Notes under the pieces: generated by a model
What the model was told of the DNA's origin: nothing
Seen by the model: the letters and a program-made list of their open reading frames with translations, nothing else
The model's database searches: none
Translations under genes and position numbers: made by a program
From: Mesorhizobium carmichaelinearum
GTDB taxonomy: Bacteria > Pseudomonadota > Alphaproteobacteria > Rhizobiales > Rhizobiaceae
Direction: 5' to 3'
Assembly (NCBI RefSeq): GCF_900199455.1
Contig: NZ_FZQR01000006.1
Span: forward strand, 1-64,000
Length of the DNA: 64,000 bases
Part shown: positions 47,152 through 55,172 of the stretch, piece by piece
Layout of the letters: each line of letters begins with the position of its first letter
Numbering within the stretch: the first letter of the stretch is position 1

Positions 47152-47281
47152 CTAGGGCAATTCCAGGAAAAGTGTGAAACGGTTTTCCCGGGAAAAGCGC
47201 ATAGCGCTTTCCCTTAGGAATTGCGTCAAAACAAAGAGTTAAAGCAGATCGCCGTTTCCGTAAAACGGTGAACTGCTCTAA
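47152..47281. repeat. Full-length GCAATTCC repeat element
   Basis: Begins CTAGGGCAATTCCAGGAAAA and ends GAACTGCTCTAA, about 130 bp, with the inner stem GGGAAAAGCGC/GCGCTTTCCC of the copy at 22588-22728. Its end supplies the TAG stop codon of the minus-strand gene 47278-48870. Confidence 0.85.
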
Positions 47282-48870
47282 TGGGCATCCGAGCGCCGGG
47301 CATAGACTTCGATGTAGTCCCCGCTCGCGATTTCCTCATAGCCTTCCATCAGGGTTTGGAAATCCGCATTCTGACGCATCCACACGATCCAGATTGGCGG
47401 AAAGTCCGCGGTGAGCGACCACGCTGACTTTTTCTTGTTCATCCGATCCATCAGGATGATATCGGGCTTGTTGTCGCGGATGAGGGAATTGACGTAGCGC
47501 GTATAATTATCAAGGTCCTGCCGTGCGATGCGCTCGTCTTCGCCTTGATACGTACCCCGCATCAGGCCCCAAAGTGCATAGGTGCCGACCCAATCATGGG
47601 CATAGGCCGACAGCCAGCGACCATTGCTCATCCTTGTCAGTGGGTTGCCGACGGAAAGATCGGAGCTGACCTGGACGATCGATGGCGAGGCGTAACGGCT
47701 CTTAATGGCATCGACCAGGCTTTTCTCGGGCAATTGATAGAACTGGTGGTGCGTCACCGAAAGCGCAGCGACCACGGCCAGCGCGGCTGCGGCGTGGAGC
47801 TTGACGCTGTCGACCTCGGAGGCGGCCTCCGCGTTTGTCAGGCCAAACGCCATTTGCCATCGTGATGCCACTGCCAGCAGCATCGCGAACACCAGCGTCG
47901 TCTGGAAGGGATACTGGTGATTGGGCCAGTATTTTCCAAGATACACCATGGAGACAAAGAGGCCGCCGGCACTCACCATCGCCAGCGCGACGTCGTCCCG
48001 CCAGACAGATTTACGCATCTGGAAAACCGCGAAGACGACAAAAATCGCAAAAGTCGGCAATGCGGCGACGATATTTATGTTGGCCCGCAGGCTGACATAG
48101 TAGCGCATCAGCACTTGCAGGAAGGCGCCGAGAAACTCGGGGAACCATAGATACACACTGACGAGATAGGCAGCGCAAACTGTGAAGATGACGACGTTTT
48201 CAGCCGTCAGGCACGCCATCAGCGAGCGTCTGCGCCAAGCGATAAAGAGGTACGGCAATACGATACCGGTTGCCCAGTGCGGTTTGACCAGAAGCAGCAC
48301 GCTTCCAGCCAGGCCAACCGCTACGGCAAGGCCAAGAGGAACCGGCGCATGGGCACGGTTTTCAATCCGCCACATCATCAGGAACAGCATCGGCATGAAC
48401 AACATCGTACCGATATGTTCGCGCTGGCCGAAAACATTCCCAGGCATGATGAGAAGCAAAACCGCCAGCGCGGGATAGATCCATTGCGTCTTCAGATCGA
48501 CAAAGATTCGGCCGCGTTCGATGACCACCGCCGACAGCGCAATCGAAACGAAGAAGACCAGATAGATGAAGCACTCGATTGCCGATTCCGGCGAGATGCC
48601 GAGCCTGTGGGACAGCCATACCGGCCCAATATAGAGGGCCACGGAGAAGGGCGGATTGGTTTCCAGAATGTCGACATAGAGCTTCTGGCCATCAAGGACC
48701 TTTTCGCAGATGACGATGAGCCAGCTGACGTCGGTATTGTCGCCGGCCGTCCACGGCATGAAAAAAGAGAACACCACCACGGCCGCGACAAGCCAGACCG
48801 GCGACAAGCTTCCAATCGAAGACGCAAAGCCGGTCGCGGTACTGATGTTTCGGACACTTCCCATGCTCAT
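47278..48870 (-). CDS. Polytopic membrane protein, glycosyltransferase-like
   Basis: 530 aa with about 11-12 membrane helices and a soluble C-terminal domain (about 410-530). The early loop GDNTDVSWLIVICEKVLDGQ and ETNPPFSVALYIGPVW resembles the first periplasmic loop of GT-C lipid-linked glycosyltransferases (an acidic residue after helix 1), but I cannot name a family. GC at third positions looks lower than in its neighbours, which hints at transfer. Its stop codon is provided by the adjacent repeat element. It follows the glycosyltransferase cluster after a 219-bp gap on the same strand. Confidence 0.65.
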   Translation of the reverse strand: MSMGSVRNISTATGFASSIGSLSPVWLVAAVVVFSFFMPWTAGDNTDVSWLIVICEKVLDGQKLYVDILETNPPFSVALYIGPVWLSHRLGISPESAIECFIYLVFFVSIALSAVVIERGRIFVDLKTQWIYPALAVLLLIMPGNVFGQREHIGTMLFMPMLFLMMWRIENRAHAPVPLGLAVAVGLAGSVLLLVKPHWATGIVLPYLFIAWRRRSLMACLTAENVVIFTVCAAYLVSVYLWFPEFLGAFLQVLMRYYVSLRANINIVAALPTFAIFVVFAVFQMRKSVWRDDVALAMVSAGGLFVSMVYLGKYWPNHQYPFQTTLVFAMLLAVASRWQMAFGLTNAEAASEVDSVKLHAAAALAVVAALSVTHHQFYQLPEKSLVDAIKSRYASPSIVQVSSDLSVGNPLTRMSNGRWLSAYAHDWVGTYALWGLMRGTYQGEDERIARQDLDNYTRYVNSLIRDNKPDIILMDRMNKKKSAWSLTADFPPIWIVWMRQNADFQTLMEGYEEIASGDYIEVYARRSDAH

Positions 48871-48954
48871 CGGACCGCCCCAGCAAAGATCATTTTTACG
48901 CAGTACGACGAAATCACGGGCGGGTGCACAGCTGCGCCTGCCTGACGTCGCAAG

Positions 48955-49089
48955 CTAGCCGGGATTGCCTAAAGTGCAGTTAATCGCGGCGTTACAGTCT
49001 GCGATATTCGTCAGCATCGCGTCGAGAACTTGGTTGTCCGTGCAAGACTGTTGCAACAGGCCGAGCGATGCTTGGTGGGTGCTTCCGTC
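48955..49089 (-). other. In-frame open stretch after the nucleotidyltransferase stop
   Basis: After the TGA of the gene at 49090-50559, the same frame stays open for 44 codons to a TAG at 48955-48957. The peptide would contain four short-spaced cysteines in its second half (LLQQSC..., IADCNAAINC). An ATG at 49017 would give only 20 codons and has no ribosome site. Whether it is an old C-terminus, a tiny gene or chance is not decidable here. The rest of the gap to 48870 holds nothing I recognise. Confidence 0.2.
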
Positions 49090-50559
49090 TCAGCGCAGCG
49101 GCGAAAAAATCGCCGAGATCAGATGGAAGGGCAATGCGCCATAGGCAGCCACTGTCGCATCATCGTCCCATTGACGGAATTGCCGGGAGGGTCGCGCCTC
49201 CAGCGTCAAGGCGTGCCTTTCACCGTCAAGCGTCACCTTGCCGCGGAAATGCAGCACCCGTTCCCCGCCGGACCGGCTGATGGCCATGGCGCGCAGGCGC
49301 GCAATATGGTCGTCATCGGCGTTGATCTCCATCTCGATGCGGCGGCGGACCGGTGGAACACGGATCCTGACCGTGATGTCCAGCATCATCTCGCCTGCCG
49401 TTCGCGGGCACGGTATGGCCTGTGAGAACACCGATGGCGGCAGCGTTTGCGACGGCTCGTTACGGGCTGGCCTGCCGCGCCAGGCCTTGGCTGGCGGCTC
49501 CTGCCGCAGCCGGCCGCTCTTGCGCCGCAGCCGCAACTGCTTGGCAAGGCCGCGCGACAGCCAGACCAGCCTGCCGAAATCGGTCCGGGGCTTGGCCTGC
49601 AGCACCGCCGACCAGCGCGAAAGGCCGCTGCGGTCGGCCATGTCAAGCACGCGCGCCAGCACCCTGTTCGGCACCGCCACACCTGTTTCAAGCGCCAGGT
49701 AGGAGAGCGCCACCGCCGCGGCCACGGCAAGGCCGCGCCTGGCGACAACATCGAGGAACACATCCCAGTCGACATCGCCGCCGCGCATGGCCACCGCGCA
49801 ATCGACCAGCCAGTCGCTGTGTGTGTGGGCGTCGAGCCCCCCATGCGCGATGGCAAGCGCGATGCGGTCGGCCGGCGACGGCACCAGCACGCCGACGCCG
49901 CTGAACTCGGCGCTGTCATCCCGTCGCCAGATGGCCAGGTCGTCTTCCTCGCTGCGCTGCGAGCCGTCATAGGCGAGCTGGTGCAGGTCGATATCGCCAA
50001 GATTGCCCTTGAAGAAGTTCATCGAGCGCAGCGACGCCAGCCTTGTCCGCAGATATTGCGGGCTGACCCCCGTGGCGATCTGCCAGCCACGGTCGCGCAG
50101 CACGTCGAAGGCCGTCTGCATGTCCTGCGGCCGCACCAATATGTCGATGTCGTGCGCCACCCGGCCGCGCTGTGCCGAGGCGTTCAAGGCAATGCGGCTG
50201 GCGCCCTTGATCAGCATCACCTGGCATCCGGCATCGGTCATCGCCTTCAGTGCCGGTTCGGCTTCGCGCATCGCCATGCGCGATTTGGTCCACAGCATCT
50301 TCTGCAGGCCGACAAGGCGCGGATAAGCGGAATGGCGGGCGAGCTTCCTGCCGAACCTGTCGGAGATCGCGGCCAGCAGCCGGTGCTCGCGAAACGAGAC
50401 GTGATCGATATCGTTCTCGTCCAGCCAGCGGCCGGCGCAAGCGGCTGCGGCATCCTCGTCGGGAAGAAGTGCGGCCTTGAGCAGCTGGTCGAGCCCGCCC
50501 GTCGGCCAGGACCAGCCATAGTCCGGGAAGCGACGCTCGATACGGCGGATATCAGCCAT
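49090..50559 (-). CDS. Nucleotidyltransferase family protein (NTP_transf_5-like)
   Basis: 489 aa. The central core has KGASRIALN (about 118-126) and an Asp pair in AHDIDILVRPQDMQ (137-139), the pattern of the uncharacterised nucleotidyltransferase family found beside PqqD-like and HPr-kinase-like genes. A long helical C-terminal half follows, with a separate end domain (about 385-489: EMMLDITVRIRVPPVRRRIE). Substrate unknown. Its ATG overlaps the stop of the upstream glycosyltransferase (TGATG), so it is in the same operon. Confidence 0.8.
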   Translation of the reverse strand: MADIRRIERRFPDYGWSWPTGGLDQLLKAALLPDEDAAAACAGRWLDENDIDHVSFREHRLLAAISDRFGRKLARHSAYPRLVGLQKMLWTKSRMAMREAEPALKAMTDAGCQVMLIKGASRIALNASAQRGRVAHDIDILVRPQDMQTAFDVLRDRGWQIATGVSPQYLRTRLASLRSMNFFKGNLGDIDLHQLAYDGSQRSEEDDLAIWRRDDSAEFSGVGVLVPSPADRIALAIAHGGLDAHTHSDWLVDCAVAMRGGDVDWDVFLDVVARRGLAVAAAVALSYLALETGVAVPNRVLARVLDMADRSGLSRWSAVLQAKPRTDFGRLVWLSRGLAKQLRLRRKSGRLRQEPPAKAWRGRPARNEPSQTLPPSVFSQAIPCPRTAGEMMLDITVRIRVPPVRRRIEMEINADDDHIARLRAMAISRSGGERVLHFRGKVTLDGERHALTLEARPSRQFRQWDDDATVAAYGALPFHLISAIFSPLR

Positions 50560-51239
50560 CAGCCCGGGCCGGCTTTGTTGCGAGCTCGCCGCAGCATGGC
50601 GAGCCGTGCCACTTCGAGATAGCCGCGGTCGCGGGCCGCATCGCGTCCATAGGACAGGCTGCCCGGCCGGATGCGGCGCAGCGCCAGCGCCTCGTCCAGC
50701 ATGTCGAGGGCAAGTCCGGCCTCGCGCGCCCGGGCGATCCAGTCGATCATTTCGCCACGGCCGCCCGGCGGATCGACGATCGGTCCAACCATCTCGGCGA
50801 CCTCGCGGCGGATCATCATGGTGGTCCGCGACCAGCCAGGCATGGAAGCGGCTTCCGGCGCGTCGGGCTGGTCGTTGCGGAAATTCCGCCAGTGACAGAA
50901 GACGCCCGATGTTGCGGGACTTCTCTCGAGATGCGCCAGCTGTCTCTCGATCTTGTCCGGCAGCCAGAGGTCGTCCGCGTCGAGCGTCGCGATGAGCGGC
51001 GTCGACAGCGCCGCGATGCCCCTGGTCGTGGCGCTGCCAGGTCCGGCATTTGCTTGGCGCAACAAGTGCACCGGCAGGTCTGTTCCGCCGATCGCTGAAG
51101 CCAGATCGTCGGTCGAACCATCATCGACGATCACCACCAGGTCAGGCCGGACCGTCTGGGTGGCGACCGATCGCAGCGTCTCGCCAATCGTGCCGTTGGC
51201 GTTGAAGGCCGGAATGACGACGCCGTATCCGCTCATCAC
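50559..51239 (-). CDS. Glycosyltransferase family 2
   Basis: 226 aa. GT-A motifs: VVIPAFNANGTIGETLRSVA, VIVDDGSTDDL and LDADDLWLP (DxD). It uses a nucleotide sugar, with an acceptor that cannot be told. It is more distant from the two GT2 genes upstream than they are from each other. Overlaps both neighbours by a few bases. Confidence 0.9.
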   Translation of the reverse strand: MMSGYGVVIPAFNANGTIGETLRSVATQTVRPDLVVIVDDGSTDDLASAIGGTDLPVHLLRQANAGPGSATTRGIAALSTPLIATLDADDLWLPDKIERQLAHLERSPATSGVFCHWRNFRNDQPDAPEAASMPGWSRTTMMIRREVAEMVGPIVDPPGGRGEMIDWIARAREAGLALDMLDEALALRRIRPGSLSYGRDAARDRGYLEVARLAMLRRARNKAGPG

Positions 51240-51988
51240 ATGAACTGCCAGTCAGCGAGATCCTTGAGTTCGAAGATGCCTTCGATCCGCCGCAAGGTCG
51301 GATCTGCCTTGCGGCGGGTCATCGACTTGTAGATTGCACGCATGAATTCACGGGACTGGACATCGGTCTGTCGGGTCATGTTGCCGGGATGGCGTCTGTA
51401 GTAGAGGGCCACGGTCTCCGGCGTGACATATCTTGGTCCGCTTTCGAAGGTGCGCAGCAGGTAGTCGGTGTCCTCCGCCTGATGGAAGGCTTCGTCGAAC
51501 ACACCGATGCGCTCGACAAGCCGGCGCGTGAAGATCGCCGCCGACAAATGGATGCCGCGAACCGTGATACTGCGGCTGTCGGCGGCAGGCTCCAGGCTCT
51601 CGTCGTCGATCTTGTCGACCAGCATCATCCTTGAATAGGTGAGATCCAGATTCGGATCGTTGCGGAAGAGTTCGATATCGGCCGAAAAGCGTCCGACCGG
51701 CGAAATGTCGTCCGAATCGAGAAAGGAGACAAGGTCGGTCTCCGGCTTGAGCAATCCCAGCCCGGTGTTGCGCGTCCGGGTCACACCCATATTGGGTTGT
51801 TGAAACAGGCGGATGCAGGCGTTCTCCGCCATCAGCGAGCGCACCATTTCGGCCGATCCGTCGGTCGAGCCGTCATCGATGACGATGATGTCGAGATCGG
51901 CGGCGTTACGCTGCCTGAGCAGCGAACGTAGCGCCGGGCCCACAAAGGTCTCGCGGTTATGGACCGGCATGATCACGCTCAGCCTCAT
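51236..51988 (-). CDS. Glycosyltransferase family 2 (tandem copy B)
   Basis: 250 aa. SVIMPVHNRETFVGPALRSL, IDDGSTDG, SFLDSDDISP (DxD) and EDTDYLLRTFESGP are GT-A motifs. It is a close paralogue of the gene at 52029-52784: roughly 80% identical over the first 77 residues by eye, with the same C-terminal pattern (RRKADPTLRRIEGIFELKD). This suggests a recent tandem duplication. Its stop overlaps the next gene's start. Confidence 0.92.
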   Translation of the reverse strand: MRLSVIMPVHNRETFVGPALRSLLRQRNAADLDIIVIDDGSTDGSAEMVRSLMAENACIRLFQQPNMGVTRTRNTGLGLLKPETDLVSFLDSDDISPVGRFSADIELFRNDPNLDLTYSRMMLVDKIDDESLEPAADSRSITVRGIHLSAAIFTRRLVERIGVFDEAFHQAEDTDYLLRTFESGPRYVTPETVALYYRRHPGNMTRQTDVQSREFMRAIYKSMTRRKADPTLRRIEGIFELKDLADWQFM

Positions 51989-52028
51989 ATCAGCCCCAGG
52001 CCTGGCCTCGATCCGATGACGTACGGCA

Positions 52029-52784
52029 TCACATCATCCACCAATCAGCAGATGGGCTCTTCAGCTCGAAAATACCCTGAACCTCGCGCAGCGACGGATC
52101 GGCCTTGCGTCGTCGCATCGACTTGTGGATTGCACGCAGATGATTGCGGACCCGGCTGTCATGTTCCTTGGTGACATTCCCGGCGTGGCGCCGATAGTAG
52201 ATCGCGACGGTGTCCAGCAATTCGTAGTTCGGACCCGTTTCGAAGACCCGCAGCAGATAGTCGGTGTCCTCGGCCTGTTCGAACTCCTCGTCGAATTGCC
52301 CCGTCCGCTCGACAAGGCTCCTGCGGAACAGGGCGGTGCTCAGCGAAATGCCCCGCATCGTCATGGTGCGGCTGTCGACCGCAGGCTCCAGCCTCTCGTC
52401 GTCAATCCGGTCGGCCAGCGTCATCAGCGAATAGGTTAACTCCAAGCCGGAGCTCGCGCCGAAACGCGCAAGATCGGTCTTGAAGCGCCCGGCCAGCGAG
52501 ATGTCGTCGGAATCCAGGAACGAAACGAACTCGGCGTCCGCAGGCAATTGCCTCAGCCCGGCATTGCGTGTCCTGGCGACACCCATATTCTCTTGCCGGA
52601 ACAGGCGGATGCAGGAGTTCTCGACCATCATCGAACGCACGGCCTCCGCCGAGCCGTCGGTCGAGCCGTCGTCGATGACGATGATGTCGAGATCGGCGGC
52701 ATCGCGCTGGCGCACCAATGAGCGCAAGGCCGGAACGACATAGCGTTCGCGGTTGTAGACAGGCATGATCACGCTCAATTTCAC
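52029..52784 (-). CDS. Glycosyltransferase family 2 (tandem copy A)
   Basis: 251 aa, the same architecture as copy B: SVIMPVYNRERYVVPALRSL, IDDGSTDG, SFLDSDDISLAG and EDTDYLLRVFETGP. Its start overlaps the stop of the HPr-kinase-like gene by four bases (ATGA). A 40-bp gap separates it from copy B. The two probably add similar sugars to a common product. Confidence 0.92.
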   Translation of the reverse strand: MKLSVIMPVYNRERYVVPALRSLVRQRDAADLDIIVIDDGSTDGSAEAVRSMMVENSCIRLFRQENMGVARTRNAGLRQLPADAEFVSFLDSDDISLAGRFKTDLARFGASSGLELTYSLMTLADRIDDERLEPAVDSRTMTMRGISLSTALFRRSLVERTGQFDEEFEQAEDTDYLLRVFETGPNYELLDTVAIYYRRHAGNVTKEHDSRVRNHLRAIHKSMRRRKADPSLREVQGIFELKSPSADWWMM

Positions 52785-53830
52785 GAAACAACTCGTGTCA
52801 GAAAATCCGCAAGGGTGCCGGCGATCTCCTCGGGATGCGTTCCCAGGGACAGACGGTAGCTTGGCAGCTGGCGGGTAAGATCGCCGAAGAAGCGGAAGCC
52901 GCTTTCGCGTTCCCCCGGCATCTGCATGATGCCCGACGGTGCCAGTGCGATCATGGCGTCTCGACGCGACACTGGCACAATCGAACTCATCTCGCCACCG
53001 CCGATATGTGGCACCACCAGCGCAACGATGTCCAGCGCTGCGGGCACCGGCCGGGGCGCTATGTCGGCAATGTGAAACGTGTGCTTGCCCTGCCAGTTCA
53101 ATGGGCTCTCGATCCCCAGTCGCTGCTTCAAGCCCAGCCGTGCGAAACCTTGCGGGTCCTGCTTCAGTGTTGAAAACAGCGGCCGCGCGGTCACGCCGCC
53201 GGCGAGATCGATCAGCACATAGTCATCGCCGACGCTGTCGAGTCCGTTGAGCAGGCCGGCGGCGACGGTGCCGGACTTGCCGGCACCGCCCGCGCCGGCG
53301 AGCAGCACACCCTTGCCATTGGCCCCGAGCGTGCCGGCATGGGTCAGCCGCATACCGCGCGCCGCATATTCCCAGTGCAGGAAGGCACGCAGCGGTGCTG
53401 TCGGCTCCCAGGGCGGAAAAGCATCGGGCGAGGTCATCAGCTGGACGCCAATGCGGCGCTCCGGATCGTAGACCTGCCAGAAATCCAGATCGTGAAAATA
53501 GTGGCCACGCAGCCCGGCCCCGGCGAGCCGTTCGGCAAAGCCGTATTCGGTGAAATGTGCGTCGCCCCACTGCGCCGGCTCAGGGATGCCGCCAATGCCG
53601 GGATGAACGGTGAAGATGCGGCATGTCGATGGCTCCGCCAGGTCCGCCTCGGCCTCCACGAAGGCGTGGCCGAGCGCCTCGGCAAGCACTCCGGGAGCGG
53701 CATGCGCGATCAGCTCCAGTCGGGGCAGGCGGACCGTCCGCGCGGCCGGATAATGTGTGGCGGCTTCTTCAGCGGCGGTGATGAGATACCGGGCGTAATC
53801 CGGCAAGGTTTCGAGCGTGACGCGCGGCAT
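52781..53830 (-). CDS. HPr-kinase-like P-loop protein
   Basis: 349 aa from the ATG at 53830; a GTG at 53854 is in frame and nearer the pqqD-like stop. The C-terminal half has Walker A GAGGAGKSGT (about 179-188) and SVGDDYVLID (about 200-208), matching the P-loop and catalytic Asp pair of HprK. An N-terminal domain (about 1-170, HDLDFWQVYDPERRIGVQLM) is not found in HprK. Such HprK-related kinases occur in conserved clusters with a PqqD-like protein and a nucleotidyltransferase, as here. HPr itself is encoded 15 kb away, so it is not certain that HPr is the substrate. Confidence 0.8.
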   Translation of the reverse strand: MPRVTLETLPDYARYLITAAEEAATHYPAARTVRLPRLELIAHAAPGVLAEALGHAFVEAEADLAEPSTCRIFTVHPGIGGIPEPAQWGDAHFTEYGFAERLAGAGLRGHYFHDLDFWQVYDPERRIGVQLMTSPDAFPPWEPTAPLRAFLHWEYAARGMRLTHAGTLGANGKGVLLAGAGGAGKSGTVAAGLLNGLDSVGDDYVLIDLAGGVTARPLFSTLKQDPQGFARLGLKQRLGIESPLNWQGKHTFHIADIAPRPVPAALDIVALVVPHIGGGEMSSIVPVSRRDAMIALAPSGIMQMPGERESGFRFFGDLTRQLPSYRLSLGTHPEEIAGTLADFLTRVVS

Positions 53831-53862
53831 CCTGCGCCCCTGTCCCAGACGCACCCAGCTCG

Positions 53863-54294
53863 TCAGGATGCCTGCTTGACTGCTGGCCAGCCGAGGGGTT
53901 CCTCGACCTCGTGAATGGGATCCACGATGATCAAATCGGCGAGGTCGTCGTGAATGCTCACATGGAGCGGCTCGCTCGTGGCGGCAAGCTCGGCAGGCAA
54001 CTCGCCCGGCAGCGGTTGCGCCGCTGTTTCCGAAGGCACCAGCAACCCCAGTTCGAGCAATTGCGATATGAAGTGTTCCAGTTCAGCCGCGCCGAGTGTC
54101 GAACCGCCGGCGTTCAGCCCGATCAGGGCCCGGGCATCGACCCCGGACGAGAGCGCCTGCCACACCGTGCTGCCGGAATCGGAGAAGCCGAAATATTTGC
54201 CGTTGGCAAGGTTGAGCACCACGGCTTCGCCATCGAAGGATTCGAAGACGATATCCCTGCTCGCAACCGCATAGGCGTCGCAATCACGTGTCAT
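53863..54294 (-). CDS. PqqD family protein with an acidic C-terminal tail
   Basis: 143 aa from the ATG at 54294. About 1-88 is the PqqD winged-helix fold: FESFDGEAVVLNLANGKYFG, SGSTVWQAL and ELEHFISQLLELGLLVP. PqqD proteins bind precursor peptides and hand them to modifying enzymes. A Pro/Ala-rich linker (about 90-110) leads to a tail, HDDLADLIIVDPIHEVEEPL, ending GWPAVKQAS, which is not part of PqqD. No radical SAM enzyme or precursor peptide gene is adjacent. It heads the cluster; the upstream gap 54295-54450 contains its promoter and no other gene I can see. Confidence 0.75.
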   Translation of the reverse strand: MTRDCDAYAVASRDIVFESFDGEAVVLNLANGKYFGFSDSGSTVWQALSSGVDARALIGLNAGGSTLGAAELEHFISQLLELGLLVPSETAAQPLPGELPAELAATSEPLHVSIHDDLADLIIVDPIHEVEEPLGWPAVKQAS

Positions 54295-54450
54295 TGTTGC
54301 CCCGCTTCGCAATTCCCGCCGGCCAGCAGGAACGCTTCCACTGACAACGCCTGTAAACGCTCGGTTCTTCGTTGGCAAGGTAAGCGGTGCCGGCAAGACG
54401 CCGGCCATTTTGGCGCCAATCGAGCCCTGAGCGGGATCACGCCTCGATTT

Positions 54451-55110
54451 TCAGTGTCCGCCAGGCTCGCTTTCGGTGAAGGTGTCCTTCATCGCGCGCA
54501 GGATGATGACGGCCGAGGCGGCGCCCGGGTCCATGTGTCCGAGCGACCGCTCGCCGAGCCGCGCCGCGCGCCCGCGCGCCGCCACCATGGACCGCGTCGC
54601 GTTCGCGCCCGCTTCCGCGGCTTCGAGGATGCTGTTCCACATATCCGGGCCACCGGCATTGCAGGCCTGTGCGTTGAGCGCTGCTTCGGTGGCGGGGATC
54701 CACACGTCCAGCATGGTCTTGTCGCCGCGCTGCCCCTTGCCTCGCTCCATGATGCCCGCCGTCATCGCCTTGATGATCGCCGTCTGTTCAGCGAGCGAAA
54801 GGCATTCATCCTGTTTGAGCGCCTGCGCAGCCCTTCGGAATGCGGTCGCATAGAGCGGTCCGGTCGAGGCGCCGACGGCATCGAGGAACGCCGAGGCGGC
54901 GGCCGTGAAGATCTCCGAGGGAGGCGTGTCGTCGAGATTGAGCTTTGCCAGATAGGCGTTCACGGCCATGAAGCCGAGCGACATGGTGATGCCGTGGTCG
55001 GCGTCGCCAATGGCGCCGTCCAGATCGGACAGCCGGTCCTTTCCCGCCTCGATCGCGATCGATATGCGGTAGAACATCCTGCTCAGGCGTCGTGCGGCAT
55101 TGTCCGACAT
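54451..55110 (-). CDS. Dihydroxyacetone kinase DhaL-type subunit (second copy)
   Basis: 219 aa from the ATG at 55110 (GGGAGG, six bases upstream; the ATG at 55113 is too close). The Mg-ADP site is DGAIGDADHGITM, and GASTGPLYATAFRRAA is the second signature. DhaL carries the nucleotide that phosphorylates the sugar bound on DhaK. It follows the regulator-DhaK fusion after a 62-bp gap and is probably its partner. No DhaM is present, so it may use ATP directly as the fused DAK enzymes do. The A in DADHG replaces the common G. Confidence 0.87.
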   Translation of the reverse strand: MSDNAARRLSRMFYRISIAIEAGKDRLSDLDGAIGDADHGITMSLGFMAVNAYLAKLNLDDTPPSEIFTAAASAFLDAVGASTGPLYATAFRRAAQALKQDECLSLAEQTAIIKAMTAGIMERGKGQRGDKTMLDVWIPATEAALNAQACNAGGPDMWNSILEAAEAGANATRSMVAARGRAARLGERSLGHMDPGAASAVIILRAMKDTFTESEPGGH

Positions 55111-55172
55111 CATGGTCCTCCCAGTTCAAGCAGGATGCGGCCTTCGTCCGTAAGACGCATCTCTTATTGTCC

